A DNA stretch of 64,000 nt from Neobacillus cucumis (GCF_016107705.1 NZ_JAEHGC010000001.1:248001-312000), one strand, 5' to 3'. Shown: positions 51,283 through 61,067, numbered from the stretch's first letter. The notes: generated by a model not told the origin, from the letters alone. Numbers and translations: made by a program.

Positions 51283-52767
51283 TTGATACAAATGGACAGT
51301 TCTGCAATTTTAATCGAAAAAAGAATTATATTAGAAAAACATTTAAAAGATGGACTAAATAGTTATCAATCTTTATTGGCCTGCAACTCAGATGCCCTTT
51401 TTGCCATTGATTTAGCTGGATATTATGTATTTCTTAATCCAGCCTGTGAGCAAATTACAGGGTATAGCCAGGAAGAAATTTCGAAAAAGAAATTCTTTGA
51501 GGTTCTCGCACTTGAAGATGTGGCAAAGGTTTCGTCTTACTTTTACCAAGCTTTAGAAGGTAGCTTTCAAAATTATGATTGCAAACTGATTCAAAAGAAT
51601 GGTCAGCTTGTGGATTTAAATGTCACTAATTTACCAATTACTGTAAATGACGAAATCATTGGTGTTTATGGTGTGGCTAAGGATATTACGGAAATTAAAC
51701 GAAAGAGACAGCGATTAAAGGACAGTGAGGAGCTTTATCGAATTTTAACGGAAAACTCAATGGATATTATTGTAAAAACAGATATTGCAGGTAATTTCAT
51801 TTATGTATCACCTGTTTGCGAACAAATTCTCGGCTACACACCTGCCGAACTGGTTAGCCAATCAAGTTTAGAATATATCCATAGAGACGATGTTGATCGC
51901 TATCTCCTCAATTATCAGAAAGCCATTCATATTCAGCCTAAATCATTGGATACATACCGGATGCGGAAAAAAGACGGCAGTTTTATTTATATGGAAATTC
52001 TCAGTAACTCCTACCGTAATAGTGATAAAGAAGTGCGAGTGATTTCCGTATTACGAGATATTTCTGAACGAATTAATGCGGATTTAAACAAAAAACGAAC
52101 TGAGGAACTGTTATTAAATTCAGAAAAGCTTTCCGTTGCCGGACAGCTAGCTGCGGGAATTGCTCATGAGGTTCGAAATCCATTAACCGCTATTAAAGGA
52201 TTCCTGCAATTATTGAATATAAATCAAGGCCAGAAGGATTATATAGATATTATTCATTCTGAAATCGATCGAATTGAAATGATTTTAACCGAATTATTGG
52301 TCATTGCAAAACCACAAGCTATGAAAACAGCCAAAACAAATATTCGAGAATTAATCGAAGGTGTGAAAACCCTTATTGACACACAAGCCATTATGACAAA
52401 TGTTCAAATTGATACAGTCTATCCTTCTCCACTTCCGGAGATCAATTGTGATGAGAATCAATTGAAACAGGTGTTTATTAATTTCCTTAAAAATTCGATT
52501 GAAGCAATGCCTGCAGGTGGAAAGGTAACGATTCAAATAGAATGCAAGCATCAAAAGGAGATGATCATCCGCTGCATTGATACGGGTAGTGGAATTCCTT
52601 CTGAACATTTGAAAAGAATTGGCGAGCCTTTTTTTACGACGAAAGAAAAAGGTACGGGTTTGGGACTATTGGTTAGCAAGAAAATAATTGAAAATCACCA
52701 TGGTAGAATTCATATTGATAGTGATAAAAATGGAACGTCTGTCGCAGTAGTCCTTCCAATAACATAA
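51283..52767 (+). CDS. Orphan PAS-PAS sensor histidine kinase (sporulation-kinase type)
   Basis: This protein of about 494 residues has two PAS domains (about residues 30-140 and 150-270), a HisKA H-box GIAHEVRNPLTAIKGFL and HATPase motifs (N box FLKNSIEAM, G1 DTGSGIP, G2 GTGLGLL). The H-box wording is that of KinA-KinE phosphorelay kinases. There is no transmembrane segment and no adjacent response regulator, consistent with feeding Spo0F. TTG 51283 has AAAGGA 6-7 bp upstream; a TATAAT at 51252-51257 argues against earlier starts; ATG 51292 is an alternative. Confidence 0.9.
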   Translation: MIQMDSSAILIEKRIILEKHLKDGLNSYQSLLACNSDALFAIDLAGYYVFLNPACEQITGYSQEEISKKKFFEVLALEDVAKVSSYFYQALEGSFQNYDCKLIQKNGQLVDLNVTNLPITVNDEIIGVYGVAKDITEIKRKRQRLKDSEELYRILTENSMDIIVKTDIAGNFIYVSPVCEQILGYTPAELVSQSSLEYIHRDDVDRYLLNYQKAIHIQPKSLDTYRMRKKDGSFIYMEILSNSYRNSDKEVRVISVLRDISERINADLNKKRTEELLLNSEKLSVAGQLAAGIAHEVRNPLTAIKGFLQLLNINQGQKDYIDIIHSEIDRIEMILTELLVIAKPQAMKTAKTNIRELIEGVKTLIDTQAIMTNVQIDTVYPSPLPEINCDENQLKQVFINFLKNSIEAMPAGGKVTIQIECKHQKEMIIRCIDTGSGIPSEHLKRIGEPFFTTKEKGTGLGLLVSKKIIENHHGRIHIDSDKNGTSVAVVLPIT

Positions 52768-52768
52768 T

Positions 52769-52803
52769 AAACGACCTTAAGTAAGCCTTAAGGTCGTTTT
52801 ATT
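52769..52803. terminator. Bidirectional terminator
   Basis: AAACGACCTTAAG/CTTAAGGTCGTTT stem between the kinase and tatC. Confidence 0.95.
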
Positions 52804-53539
52804 ATACTTCCACTAATTCTTCGTCCTGCTGTTTTTTCAATTTTTTCCGATAAACGAATTTCGATAAATTTATACTGATTTCATATAGGAGCAAGAGTGG
52901 CAGTGTCACTACAAAGTCGGACATAAAATCAGGCGGTGTGATAACTACTGCAATGATGATCAGAATAAAATAGGCATATTTGCGAATTTTTGATAGAACA
53001 AAAGGATTAATAATCCCCAGTGACGTTAAGAACATTACGACAACCGGAAGTTCAAATAATACACCAAACGGTAGGGTCATATTCATGATAAAACTGAAAT
53101 AACGGTCTGCAGTGAAATTGGTGACAAACATGTCTCCTCCAATTCCAATCAAGAATTTAAAGACCATTGGGAAAATAACAAAATAGCCAAAGCAAAGACC
53201 AATAATAAATAAGAAGAACAATGAAGGTACATAGGAAAGGGTTACTCGTCTTTCCAACGGTCTTAATCCTGGTTTGACAAACATCCAAATTTGCAAAGCT
53301 AAAACTGGAATCGTTCCTGCAACGGCTACAACCCCTGCAAGCATAAAATAAATCCTAATAATATCACTTGGACCGAGAACCATCAATTTCATATCAAGAC
53401 CACGGACAAACCATTTATAAATATCATCAACATAAATAAAAGCAGCAACAAATAAAACAAGAAATGCAAGTACGGTTATGATAATCCTTTTGCGTAATTC
53501 CTCTAAATGATCGACTAACTGTAATTCTTTATCATCCAT
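52802..53539 (-). CDS. tatC: Twin-arginine translocase subunit TatC
   Basis: This 245-residue six-span membrane protein has the TatC N-terminal signature LVDHLEELRKRIII and YVPSLFFLFIIGLCFGYFVIFP, with the conserved Glu near residue 14. It recognises twin-arginine signal peptides in the Tat export pathway. It forms an operon with tatA (upstream, 103-bp gap). Ends in a basic/acidic tail. Confidence 0.95.
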   Translation of the reverse strand: MDDKELQLVDHLEELRKRIIITVLAFLVLFVAAFIYVDDIYKWFVRGLDMKLMVLGPSDIIRIYFMLAGVVAVAGTIPVLALQIWMFVKPGLRPLERRVTLSYVPSLFFLFIIGLCFGYFVIFPMVFKFLIGIGGDMFVTNFTADRYFSFIMNMTLPFGVLFELPVVVMFLTSLGIINPFVLSKIRKYAYFILIIIAVVITPPDFMSDFVVTLPLLLLYEISINLSKFVYRKKLKKQQDEELVEV

Positions 53540-53642
53540 TAACTTCCCCTGCCAATTTCAAAGGTTGAAAAATAAATATGTTTTGTCAATTTCCACTAAT
53601 ATACAATAAGTAGAAAAGGTGCAAGACACGGTATCTTACACC

Positions 53643-53837
53643 TTATTTAATCAATTTTTTCTTATCCTCATCGATATCTGGCATGACATCATCGGTAAGC
53701 TCACGTGTTGATTTTTTAAACTCCTTTAACGTCTGACCGAAGGCACGACCGATTTCTGGTAATTTTTTAGGGCCAAAAATAATTAATGCAAGCACTAAAA
53801 TCAAAATTAATCCAGGTACTCCAATATTAGATAACAT
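53643..53837 (-). CDS. tatA: Twin-arginine translocase subunit TatA
   Basis: This 64-residue protein has one N-terminal transmembrane helix ([19 protein letters not shown]), the [11 protein letters not shown] amphipathic hinge and a charged tail. Forms the Tat pore with TatC. Resembles the TatAy/TatCy pair. A TATAAT (complement 53878-53883) lies upstream behind GAGGAGGTTATTCC-type Shine-Dalgarno. The remaining gap up to 54056 is AT-rich without a visible gene. Confidence 0.95.
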   Translation of the reverse strand: MLSNIGVPGLILILVLALIIFGPKKLPEIGRAFGQTLKEFKKSTRELTDDVMPDIDEDKKKLIK

Positions 53838-54056
53838 GGAATAACCTCCTCTTTTTCAGTTGTTCATTACTCCTACAATTATAGTGTTAAAAAATCAATT
53901 TGAAATCAATAATGCTAATAGTTCATAATAAATTCACATTTGCACCTAAAAACCATTCGTCATTACTATATAAATCTAATAATCACTATAGTCAATTTAA
54001 CAATAACCATTCTGTAAGTCAATGTACAATACAACTTATTTAATCTTTAAAATATT

Positions 54057-54086
54057 TTGACAATCATTCATTACCACGATTATAAT
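54057..54086 (+). promoter_or_regulatory. Sigma-A promoter
   Basis: Consensus TTGACA (54057-54062) and TATAAT (54081-54086), 18-bp spacing, upstream of the small gene at 54141. Confidence 0.85.
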
Positions 54087-54140
54087 TGGAGTTAAAGCCA
54101 CATATTGTTTGCAAATTTTAAATGGATTGGATGTGAACCG

Positions 54141-54383
54141 ATGGAATTTTCTCTTTGCAGTTTTGATAGTGCCCTACCGGTTGAGGTAACTATTGATGAT
54201 GACAACGGAAGATATACCATTCGCAAAAGTGACCGGAGCGGAGAATATTTTAATAGCCCAAAAGAGCTAATTCAATGGGTGAAAACGAATTTTCACGAGG
54301 AGGAATTCTGTCACCCACATGAATTCAGAGGCATGCTTGCCAAAATAGCAGAGTATGAGGTAACGGGAACATATACATTATAA
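54141..54383 (+). CDS. Hypothetical protein (80 aa)
   Basis: MEFSLCSFDSALPVEVTIDD begins an 80-residue soluble protein with a beta-rich N-terminus and an acidic His-containing C-terminus (HEEEFCHPHEFRGML). The ATG at 54141 has GGATGTGA upstream and sits 48 nt after the predicted transcription start; an in-frame TTG at 54105 lacks a ribosome binding site. Strong promoter and terminator make it a separate unit. No family recognised. Confidence 0.7.
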   Translation: MEFSLCSFDSALPVEVTIDDDNGRYTIRKSDRSGEYFNSPKELIQWVKTNFHEEEFCHPHEFRGMLAKIAEYEVTGTYTL

Positions 54384-54393
54384 GAGACATTTA

Positions 54394-54426
54394 AAGCACC
54401 AGCATTTTTCAACTGGTGCTTTTTTA
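54394..54426 (+). terminator. Terminator of the 80-aa gene
   Basis: AGCACCAG/CTGGTGCT stem plus TTTTTT. Confidence 0.9.
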
Positions 54427-54430
54427 GTGG

Positions 54431-54919
54431 CTAATTTTTTCGATCATAGACCTTAAATTCATAATCGAATGGATTTTTTTCGTCTTTTATTCCTTTTTCA
54501 GAGGTTAGGAGTTTCCATTCTGAATCATTGAATTCCGGAAAGTATGTATCTCCCTCAAATTCAGAATGTATTTCGGTGATGTACAAACGATCCGCATTTT
54601 GGAATGTCTCTTTAAAAATCTCTGCCCCGCCGATGACGAAAATTTCATCTTCTTGTTTGCGGCAGTAGCCCACAAAATCCTCCACAGAGTAAAACATGGT
54701 GCAGCCCTCAGCCTGGTATTTCTTCTGACGGGTAATCACGATATTTTGTCTTCCTGGAAGGACTCGCCCGATAGATTCATGTGTTTTTCGCCCCATTGCG
54801 ATTGGATGGCCCATCGTCACTTTTTTGAAGTATTTTAAATCCGCCGGTAAATGCCAGGGTAATTGATTGTCCTTGCCGATCACTCTACGATCATCCATCG
54901 CTACAAGAAAAGAAATCAT
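54431..54919 (-). CDS. dfrA: Dihydrofolate reductase
   Basis: This 162-residue enzyme reduces dihydrofolate with [33 protein letters not shown] carries the Trp/Leu active site and the Asp substitute at the PADL segment; GRKTHESIG and IVITRQ bind [14 protein letters not shown] completes the fold. It overlaps the thyA stop by 4 nt (ATGA), the standard thyA-dfrA coupling that regenerates folate after dTMP synthesis. Confidence 0.96.
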   Translation of the reverse strand: MISFLVAMDDRRVIGKDNQLPWHLPADLKYFKKVTMGHPIAMGRKTHESIGRVLPGRQNIVITRQKKYQAEGCTMFYSVEDFVGYCRKQEDEIFVIGGAEIFKETFQNADRLYITEIHSEFEGDTYFPEFNDSEWKLLTSEKGIKDEKNPFDYEFKVYDRKN

Positions 54920-55710
54920 ACACTTACCACTCCTTTAATGTGTGGATGCGGATCATAGCCTTCTAATGAAAAGTCCTCAAATTCAAACCCGAAGATATCT
55001 TTCACTGCAGGATTCATCTTTAATTGCGGCAGTGGGCGAGGGTCTCTTCCCAGTTGCATCTTCACCTGGTCTAAATGATTTTGGTAAATATGAACGTCAC
55101 CAAAGGTATGGATAAACTCACCCGGTTTTAGATCGCAGACCTGGGCAATCATGTATGTTAAAAGAGCATAGGACGCAATATTAAATGGGACCCCAAGAAA
55201 AACATCGGCTGAACGCTGATAGAGCTGGCAGGATAGTTTCCCGTCGGCAACATAAAACTGAAACATACAGTGGCATGGCGGCAGCGCCATGTTATCGATT
55301 TCAGCTACGTTCCATGCATTAATGAGGAGTCTTCTTGAATTTGGATTGGTTTTGATTTGGTCGATCAACTCGCTGATTTGGTCGACAGTTTTTCCATTTG
55401 CACCAGTCCAGGAACGCCATTGATGTCCGTAAACCGGACCCAATTCCCCGTTTTCATCGGCCCACTCGTTCCAGATACGCACGCCATGGTCCTGAAGATA
55501 CTTTACATTCGTATCCCCTTTTAAAAACCAAAGCAATTCATAGATGATAGATTTTAGATGAAGTTTTTTTGTTGTTAAGAGCGGGAAACCCTCTTCAAGA
55601 TTAAATCTCATTTGGTAGCCAAAGGTACTGATGGTTCCTGTACCTGTGCGGTCTCCTTTAACGGTACCATTATTTAAAACATGCTCACATAGCTGTAAAT
55701 ATTGCTTCAA
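54916..55710 (-). CDS. thyA: Thymidylate synthase (ThyA family)
   Basis: This 264-residue enzyme makes dTMP from dUMP. Contains [18 protein letters not shown] near the N-terminus, catalytic Cys in [22 protein letters not shown] and the [19 protein letters not shown] segment, ending [12 protein letters not shown]. Start TTG 55710 has AGGAGAGTG upstream and gives exactly the 264-residue family length (as B. subtilis ThyB); more upstream codons are excluded. Confidence 0.95.
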   Translation of the reverse strand: MKQYLQLCEHVLNNGTVKGDRTGTGTISTFGYQMRFNLEEGFPLLTTKKLHLKSIIYELLWFLKGDTNVKYLQDHGVRIWNEWADENGELGPVYGHQWRSWTGANGKTVDQISELIDQIKTNPNSRRLLINAWNVAEIDNMALPPCHCMFQFYVADGKLSCQLYQRSADVFLGVPFNIASYALLTYMIAQVCDLKPGEFIHTFGDVHIYQNHLDQVKMQLGRDPRPLPQLKMNPAVKDIFGFEFEDFSLEGYDPHPHIKGVVSV

Positions 55711-55804
55711 TTTTTTACACTCTCCTGTCCAAACATCATTATAATATTTTAACAATGACTTGATCATTTTGAAAGGTTTATGCAAAAACGTTTTTTTATT
55801 TTTT

Positions 55805-55834
55805 CAAAAAAAAAAAGCCGTCCAAATGGACGAC
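55805..55834 (-). terminator. Terminator of the terD operon
   Basis: GTCGTCC/GGACGGC stem then a long T run on the minus strand. Confidence 0.9.
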
Positions 55835-55836
55835 TT

Positions 55837-56415
55837 CTATACTTCCAACCCAAAGTTCCGGCAAAGAGAAGCTAAACCGCCGGCAAATCCACTACCAACC
55901 GCGTTAAATTTCCAATCCCCGTTATGGCGATACAATTCACACACAACGATAGCGGTTTCAACGGAAAAATCCTCGCCTAGGTCAAAACGTAAAATTTCAC
56001 GGCCGCTTTCTTCATCGACCACCCGGACAAACGCATTAGAAACCTGACCGAAGTTTTGGTTTCTTGCCTCTGCATCATGGATGGTAACGGTAATCGCAAT
56101 CCGGTGAATACTTGGAGGAACCTTGCTAAAATCAATCTTAATTTGTTCATCATCCCCGTCACCTTCTCCGGTACGGTTATCTCCGGTATGTTCGACACCA
56201 CCTGATGGATGAACTAAATTGTTGTAAAAAATAAAATCGGAATCATTTATAACCCGGCTGTTTGCATCTGTTAAAAATGCACAAGCATCGAGGTCAAAGT
56301 CATTTCCGCCATGATAGCGGTTTGTATCCCAGCCAAGTCCGATAATCGCCTTGGTTAAGCCTGGATTGGTTTTTGTAAGATCAACTCTTTGTCCTTTTGC
56401 TAGATTAATCCCCAT
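55837..56415 (-). CDS. TerD-family stress protein
   Basis: This 192-residue TerD/CABP domain starts [20 protein letters not shown] and shows the calcium-binding acidic loops [17 protein letters not shown] and [14 protein letters not shown]. TerD proteins bind Ca2+ and act in tellurite, phage and oxidative-stress tolerance. ATG 56415 after AGGTGATCAGT. Last gene of the yceG-telA-terD-terD operon. Confidence 0.93.
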   Translation of the reverse strand: MGINLAKGQRVDLTKTNPGLTKAIIGLGWDTNRYHGGNDFDLDACAFLTDANSRVINDSDFIFYNNLVHPSGGVEHTGDNRTGEGDGDDEQIKIDFSKVPPSIHRIAITVTIHDAEARNQNFGQVSNAFVRVVDEESGREILRFDLGEDFSVETAIVVCELYRHNGDWKFNAVGSGFAGGLASLCRNFGLEV

Positions 56416-56449
56416 ACTGATCACCTCATCGCTAACATTTTAATCTTTT

Positions 56450-57061
56450 TTAACTAAAAGAACGAACCACTTCGCCAAGGCTGCCGGCATTTGTCCCGTT
56501 ACCAACCGCAGCGAACTTCCACTCTGTTCCATGGCGATAGATTTCCCCAGTTACGAGGCATGTTTTACCGCTGTAGTTGTCTGTTAAGCTATAGTGCAGC
56601 AATTCTGTATGATTGCTGGAGTTGACAATCCGGATAAACGCATTTTGAATCATTCCGAAATGCTGTTTTCTCTTTACCGCATCATAAATATTAACAACAA
56701 AGACTAATTTATGGATATTCGACGGTACTCTGCTTAAATCAATCATAATTTGCTCGTCGTCGCCATCGCCAGCACCGGTTAAGTTGTCTCCAGAGTGCTG
56801 AACACTGCCGTCTCTACTTTTTAAATTTCCAAAATATACAACATCATTATTGTTTTGCAGCTTATCATTTTCGCCAAGCATGATGACAGATGCATCGCAG
56901 TCAACATTTGCCGAATTGCCTCCGCCTCCGAACAAGGAGCCTAGTATACCGCCTCCGCCCGTTTTAACTGGGTCCCAGCCTAAACCTACCATGATTTTTG
57001 TTAATCCTGGATTTGATTTTGTTAAATCGATTCTTTGACCTTTTTGTAAATTAATCGCCAT
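56450..57061 (-). CDS. TerD-family stress protein (paralogue with Gly-rich insert)
   Basis: This 203-residue TerD-domain protein starts MAINLQKGQRIDLTKSNPGL, shares the GLGWDP and [14 protein letters not shown] metal-binding segments, and carries an extra glycine-rich loop (GGGGILGSLFGGGGN, about residues 37-51) absent from its neighbour. It lies 34 bp upstream of the other terD. B. subtilis has the paired YceD/YceE arrangement. Confidence 0.93.
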   Translation of the reverse strand: MAINLQKGQRIDLTKSNPGLTKIMVGLGWDPVKTGGGGILGSLFGGGGNSANVDCDASVIMLGENDKLQNNNDVVYFGNLKSRDGSVQHSGDNLTGAGDGDDEQIMIDLSRVPSNIHKLVFVVNIYDAVKRKQHFGMIQNAFIRIVNSSNHTELLHYSLTDNYSGKTCLVTGEIYRHGTEWKFAAVGNGTNAGSLGEVVRSFS

Positions 57062-57084
57062 ATTAGATCACCTCATTAAAATAT

Positions 57085-58191
57085 TTAACTTTGTATTTTT
57101 ATCTTTTTAAAATTATCCTGTAATTGTTCTAAGCGTCTGGTTCCTTCTTCACGCAGACGTTTGTTTTCCTCTTCGATCGATTTCGTTTCCTGCATTCCTT
57201 TGATGATAATATTCCAGGACTCTTCGACGGTTTCAATTTTAATGCTCGGTCCGCCGGCAAGTCTTGCAATATCAACACTTTGCTGGGAAATATTCTGGGC
57301 ATTTTTCAAGAGCATTTCATTTGTACGGCGGTCAAGCTCGCTCATTGAGTCCGCCACAAGCTTCTGCCTTTTTGCGGCGACCGCTTGAATTAAACCATTT
57401 TTAAAAATCGGAATCGTAGTCACAAAAGCTGAATTGATTTTTCCAATCAGCTTTGTGTTGCCCCTTTGAAGCAGACGGATTTGTGGTGCTGTCTGTAAGG
57501 AGACCATTTTCGCCATTTCTAAATCATAAATGCGTTGTTCTAATAGCTCGATTGAATTCCGCAATGAATCTAATTGCATCGAGGCCAGTTGGTCACCTGA
57601 TGCTGCACGGGCTTCAAGTTGTGGCAATTGATTATTTTTTAACTCCTCAGCCTTCAGCTCGCCAGCGACAATATATTTTTCAAGCGTTAAATAATATTGA
57701 TAGTTTTGCTCATACATTTGCTCGAGCATGGTTGTTGAATCAACCATCTCTTTTTGATATTTGGAAATTTCAACATATACCTTATCGATTTCCTGCCCCA
57801 TGGTTTGGTATTTTCCAAACAGCTTGTCGACCATTTTTCCACCTTTTTTGAAAAGCTTGCCGAAAAAGCCGTTTGACGTTTTTTGAAAATCCTTAGCATC
57901 AAATTTATCCATGATTCGACCTAGCTGTTTCAGAAGCTCGCCTGAATCTTCCACTTTTGTCGTCCGCATATTGCCTAAAATTTGATCAGAGAAACGGGAA
58001 ATTTGCACTGCCGGCTCTTTTCCAAACTCCAAGATTTGAATCTGGTCGCGTTCGTCAATCGTGCGGGCCAAGTTTTGAATTTCCGGTTCCTTCCGAAGTG
58101 CAAGCTTTATATCGGATACCTTTGTTTCTGATAGTTGATCATCCTTGGCTGTGGTTATTAAGTTTCCAGAAGGATTTAGTGATTGGTCCAC
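57085..58191 (-). CDS. telA: TelA/YceH toxic anion resistance protein
   Basis: This 368-residue protein of the TelA (PF05816) family is largely helical with coiled-coil-forming heptads and the conserved NQLPQLEARAASGDQLASMQ and APQIRLLQRGNTKLIGKINS segments. Associated with tellurite and nisin/envelope stress resistance. Only 3 bp separate it from the yceG-type gene upstream, so they are one operon. Confidence 0.92.
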   Translation of the reverse strand: MDQSLNPSGNLITTAKDDQLSETKVSDIKLALRKEPEIQNLARTIDERDQIQILEFGKEPAVQISRFSDQILGNMRTTKVEDSGELLKQLGRIMDKFDAKDFQKTSNGFFGKLFKKGGKMVDKLFGKYQTMGQEIDKVYVEISKYQKEMVDSTTMLEQMYEQNYQYYLTLEKYIVAGELKAEELKNNQLPQLEARAASGDQLASMQLDSLRNSIELLEQRIYDLEMAKMVSLQTAPQIRLLQRGNTKLIGKINSAFVTTIPIFKNGLIQAVAAKRQKLVADSMSELDRRTNEMLLKNAQNISQQSVDIARLAGGPSIKIETVEESWNIIIKGMQETKSIEEENKRLREEGTRRLEQLQDNFKKIKIQS

Positions 58192-58194
58192 TTT

Positions 58195-59832
58195 CTAATC
58201 TCCCCTTAAATTTTTTAATATCCCTTGAAAAAGAACTCTTTTTAAAATCGACGGTTCTTTATATTCCAGTTCAAAAACAACCTCTTCAAGCCAGTGGGTA
58301 TCATAAAGACTTTCATCGAGAAAATTTTCGATATCGTTATGTCCCGGTGGATTGTAAATTATAATATCAATACCGAAATGGTTAAGAAGCAGTAAGAGGG
58401 CCGCATCTGACCTCGAAAGCATCCCGGTTAATTCATTCATATAAAGAATAATTTTCGGCACATGCTGGGAATAGTCAAATCGTTCCAGCAGCTGTATCAG
58501 GCTTTTCGGCATATGTATCGCCTGGCTGAACAAATAGATTTTTACTTCTTCCTCACTTTCAGAATGCAGCGCCTTTAAATCCGGCTTTTCACAAATTCTT
58601 CTTACGGCATGGGCAATTCCTTTTTGTAAGCCGGAGGCAAGAAATGAATAAGGCCAGTAGTGGGCTTCCATCATTTTTTCGACATTCAATAATCCGTCCT
58701 TATCCAAAGCATTTCGATAATGAAAACGGAAATCACTCGTGCCGGGCATTGTAAATGGGAGCTTTCGGATGAGCAGGCTGTACTCTGATTCTGAAAGCGC
58801 ATGCAGACGTTCCCAGTACTCTTTTTTGTTTTTACTAACACCCTTTATCTTGGCAAAAATCGTCGGAATTTTAACTTGTCCATTTGCTACTTCAAAATCC
58901 GGTCGAATCATCGCAATTTCCTTCCCAATGAGATATAGTTCATCATAGGTTGTTCGAAGTGTCAGCGATGACGGAGTGTAATCCCGTAACTGCCATGGTT
59001 TATAAAGGCCAGATCCCTCTTGGTTGAGAATCGATTCAATTTCCCGTGAAGCCCGGTAGGCCACCGTCGTTTTCCTGCTTCTTTTTTCGGTTGGAAATGG
59101 TTCAGCAGGCCGTTTATTTTGAAAGTTGTGAGTGAATACCTCTTCTTCTATAAGGCCGGATAAAGCATCTTTCCCCTCCGGATGAAAAATGACTAAATCA
59201 CATCCGAGCTTTATCAAATAATATAGGAAATATTGATGGCTTTTTTTGAAATCTCCGTACCATATAAACTTTGGCATTTCCCTTTGAGGATTAGATTTTC
59301 CTAATGGCGGCTGCAGGTGATTGATGGACCATTTTACCACATCGACAAGGACACGCCTTAATTCATGATTTCGTAACCCACCGTCCTCAAGCTGGGAAAA
59401 GAGCTCAAGTGTAGCAATCATCGCTTCTCTAATTTTTCGATGAATCGCTGGAATCGCTGATTTTAATAACAGCTGCTCCCCATCAAGAAAGGCGGTAAAT
59501 CGATTGATGGACAGCTTTTGTTCCTGGTAGAGATTTAATACTTTTTGAATCGATTGAAAATGTGCATTATTGATTGCTTTGTTCAGTGTGTCTTCACTCA
59601 ATAAATGTAATTGCAGTTCTTCGGTATTCACATAGTCAAAAAGCTGATTATAGTATTCATCCGCGTCTAAAGGTATACCAAGAAATGTTCCAAGGACCTG
59701 CCCGATGTTAATAGCTCCATTTTCTAATGAAAATTCAGGGCGCTCATTCACCGGCTTCTTTAAAAGATCAAGCCAATTTTCATATGAAAGGGATACCTGT
59801 TTGACGTTTAGTTGGTTATATGCTGGATTCAT
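58195..59832 (-). CDS. yceG: YceG-type component of the Ter biosynthetic module
   Basis: This 545-residue soluble protein matches the architecture of YceG_bac (described as a putative component of a biosynthetic module in Ter operons): the N-terminal helical QLNVKQVSLSYENWLDLLKK, a central FIWYGDFKKSHQYFLYYLIK and repeated LLRLLNHFGIDIIIYNPPGHND-type Rossmann-like strands (here LLNHFGIDIIIYNPPGHND). Enzyme activity unproven. First gene of the ter operon, preceded by an ECF-type promoter. Confidence 0.85.
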   Translation of the reverse strand: MNPAYNQLNVKQVSLSYENWLDLLKKPVNERPEFSLENGAINIGQVLGTFLGIPLDADEYYNQLFDYVNTEELQLHLLSEDTLNKAINNAHFQSIQKVLNLYQEQKLSINRFTAFLDGEQLLLKSAIPAIHRKIREAMIATLELFSQLEDGGLRNHELRRVLVDVVKWSINHLQPPLGKSNPQREMPKFIWYGDFKKSHQYFLYYLIKLGCDLVIFHPEGKDALSGLIEEEVFTHNFQNKRPAEPFPTEKRSRKTTVAYRASREIESILNQEGSGLYKPWQLRDYTPSSLTLRTTYDELYLIGKEIAMIRPDFEVANGQVKIPTIFAKIKGVSKNKKEYWERLHALSESEYSLLIRKLPFTMPGTSDFRFHYRNALDKDGLLNVEKMMEAHYWPYSFLASGLQKGIAHAVRRICEKPDLKALHSESEEEVKIYLFSQAIHMPKSLIQLLERFDYSQHVPKIILYMNELTGMLSRSDAALLLLLNHFGIDIIIYNPPGHNDIENFLDESLYDTHWLEEVVFELEYKEPSILKRVLFQGILKNLRGD

Positions 59833-59935
59833 TCATAATCCCTTCCCTCTAAAAGCAAAACGCTTCAAATAAGATAGAAAATTATGTAAGGTTTCTCTTC
59901 CATCATAACATAGTTAGGCAATCCATTCATTTCTT

Positions 59936-59963
59936 AATACGAAAGCAGCGTAAAAATGTTTCA
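59936..59963 (-). promoter_or_regulatory. ECF-sigma promoter of the yceG-telA-terD operon
   Basis: On the minus strand TGAAAC, a 16-bp spacer and CGTATT match the sigma-W/sigma-M/sigma-X consensus (TGAAAC N16-17 CGTA), with a predicted 5' leader of about 100 nt before yceG. Confidence 0.75.
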
Positions 59964-60047
59964 GATTTTGCCGCTATTCCTGTTTTTTCACCTTTTTCCT
60001 TGTCCTTACATATCATTGAGTACTGATATATGAAGAAGGTGACTTGA

Positions 60048-60293
60048 ATGAGATTTCTCTATAAGCGACCGAGGATGGAGCAAGTAAACGAGGAACTGGA
60101 TACCCTTATGGATGTCATGAGTTCTGACCTCTTTGTTCTATTAGACTTATTTTGGCTAAGCCTTATCTTTTCTCTGCTGCTAACCCCAGCTCTGCAAACG
60201 GTTACCTATTTTATTCTTTTTTTCGCAAGCAGCTATGTATTATTTACTAGTGTTTACTTCTTTATTTTTAAACGAATATTCAAGAATTGTTAG
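60048..60293 (+). CDS. Small two-span membrane protein (81 aa)
   Basis: MRFLYKRPRMEQVNEELDTL begins an 81-residue protein with two hydrophobic segments (about residues 28-48 and 52-73). AAGGTGACTTGA precedes the ATG. Its last 54 nt overlap the 3' end of the HAD gene on the other strand, so the two transcripts would be antisense. Family unknown; it lies exactly between the two ter modules. Confidence 0.65.
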   Translation: MRFLYKRPRMEQVNEELDTLMDVMSSDLFVLLDLFWLSLIFSLLLTPALQTVTYFILFFASSYVLFTSVYFFIFKRIFKNC

Positions 60294-61067
60294 AAATTGC
60301 TGCATTATTTCTTCCCCAGCAAGGATGCCCGCTCTTTCCGTATAGGTAACTCCCTTTTTTGGGCCGAACTGTGCAAGTTCTCCGTGAGCCGGGACGAACC
60401 TGTTTTGACAATTCATCAGAAAATCCCAGTCAAGTATCGAATCTCCCGCGCCTGCAAGAGCCGGTGAACCTTCGCGACTGCATATATATTCAAGAGCTGC
60501 ACCCTTGTTAATAGCATTGGGGATTAAGTAAAGCTTTCTCCCCTGCAAGGAAACTCTCCAGCCATATTTGGAAACTGTACTACTTAAGCTTTGCACTTCT
60601 GAGAGTGAAGGGGAACTTTCTAATAGATAATAGAAAAATAGATTCTCGGCCGACTTAAGACGTCCGTTAAAATGAAAGCCTCCCCTTTTTAATCCAGCCT
60701 GTAATTCATCCAGCGGAGCCGATTCCCTCCGGATTTGGGACAGAATATGTTCTGACCAATCCATTAGGGGTTCCCCTTTATATAAAATTGTAGCCCCATT
60801 AAACGTAATCGCATAGGGCAGGGAAATTTCTTTTTCAAAAATGGTAAACCGTTTATATTGGGCAGTGGTCCTTGTTGTAACAGGGATAAATAAACAATTG
60901 CGGCAAAGCTCAACTAGGGCATGATAGGCCGTTTCTGACATAAATGCTACATGGTTTCCATCCTTCACTTCCACAGGTCTTAGCAAAGTTTTTTCAGGCA
61001 GTCCAAGTTGTTCTATGGCTCTTTTTGAGTAAACTAACGTACGGTCCATATCAGAGGCGATAATCAT
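60240..61067 (-). CDS. HAD-family phosphatase of the Ter module
   Basis: This 275-residue HAD-like hydrolase has nucleophile motif MIIASDMDRTLVYS (Asp6/Asp8), TTRTT, a lysine-containing segment and GAGDSILDWDFL (acidic motif IV). Likely dephosphorylates a sugar- or nucleotide-like intermediate. It overlaps the stiP stop by 4 nt, marking it as the last gene of that operon. Confidence 0.88.
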   Translation of the reverse strand: MIIASDMDRTLVYSKRAIEQLGLPEKTLLRPVEVKDGNHVAFMSETAYHALVELCRNCLFIPVTTRTTAQYKRFTIFEKEISLPYAITFNGATILYKGEPLMDWSEHILSQIRRESAPLDELQAGLKRGGFHFNGRLKSAENLFFYYLLESSPSLSEVQSLSSTVSKYGWRVSLQGRKLYLIPNAINKGAALEYICSREGSPALAGAGDSILDWDFLMNCQNRFVPAHGELAQFGPKKGVTYTERAGILAGEEIMQQFLTILEYSFKNKEVNTSK

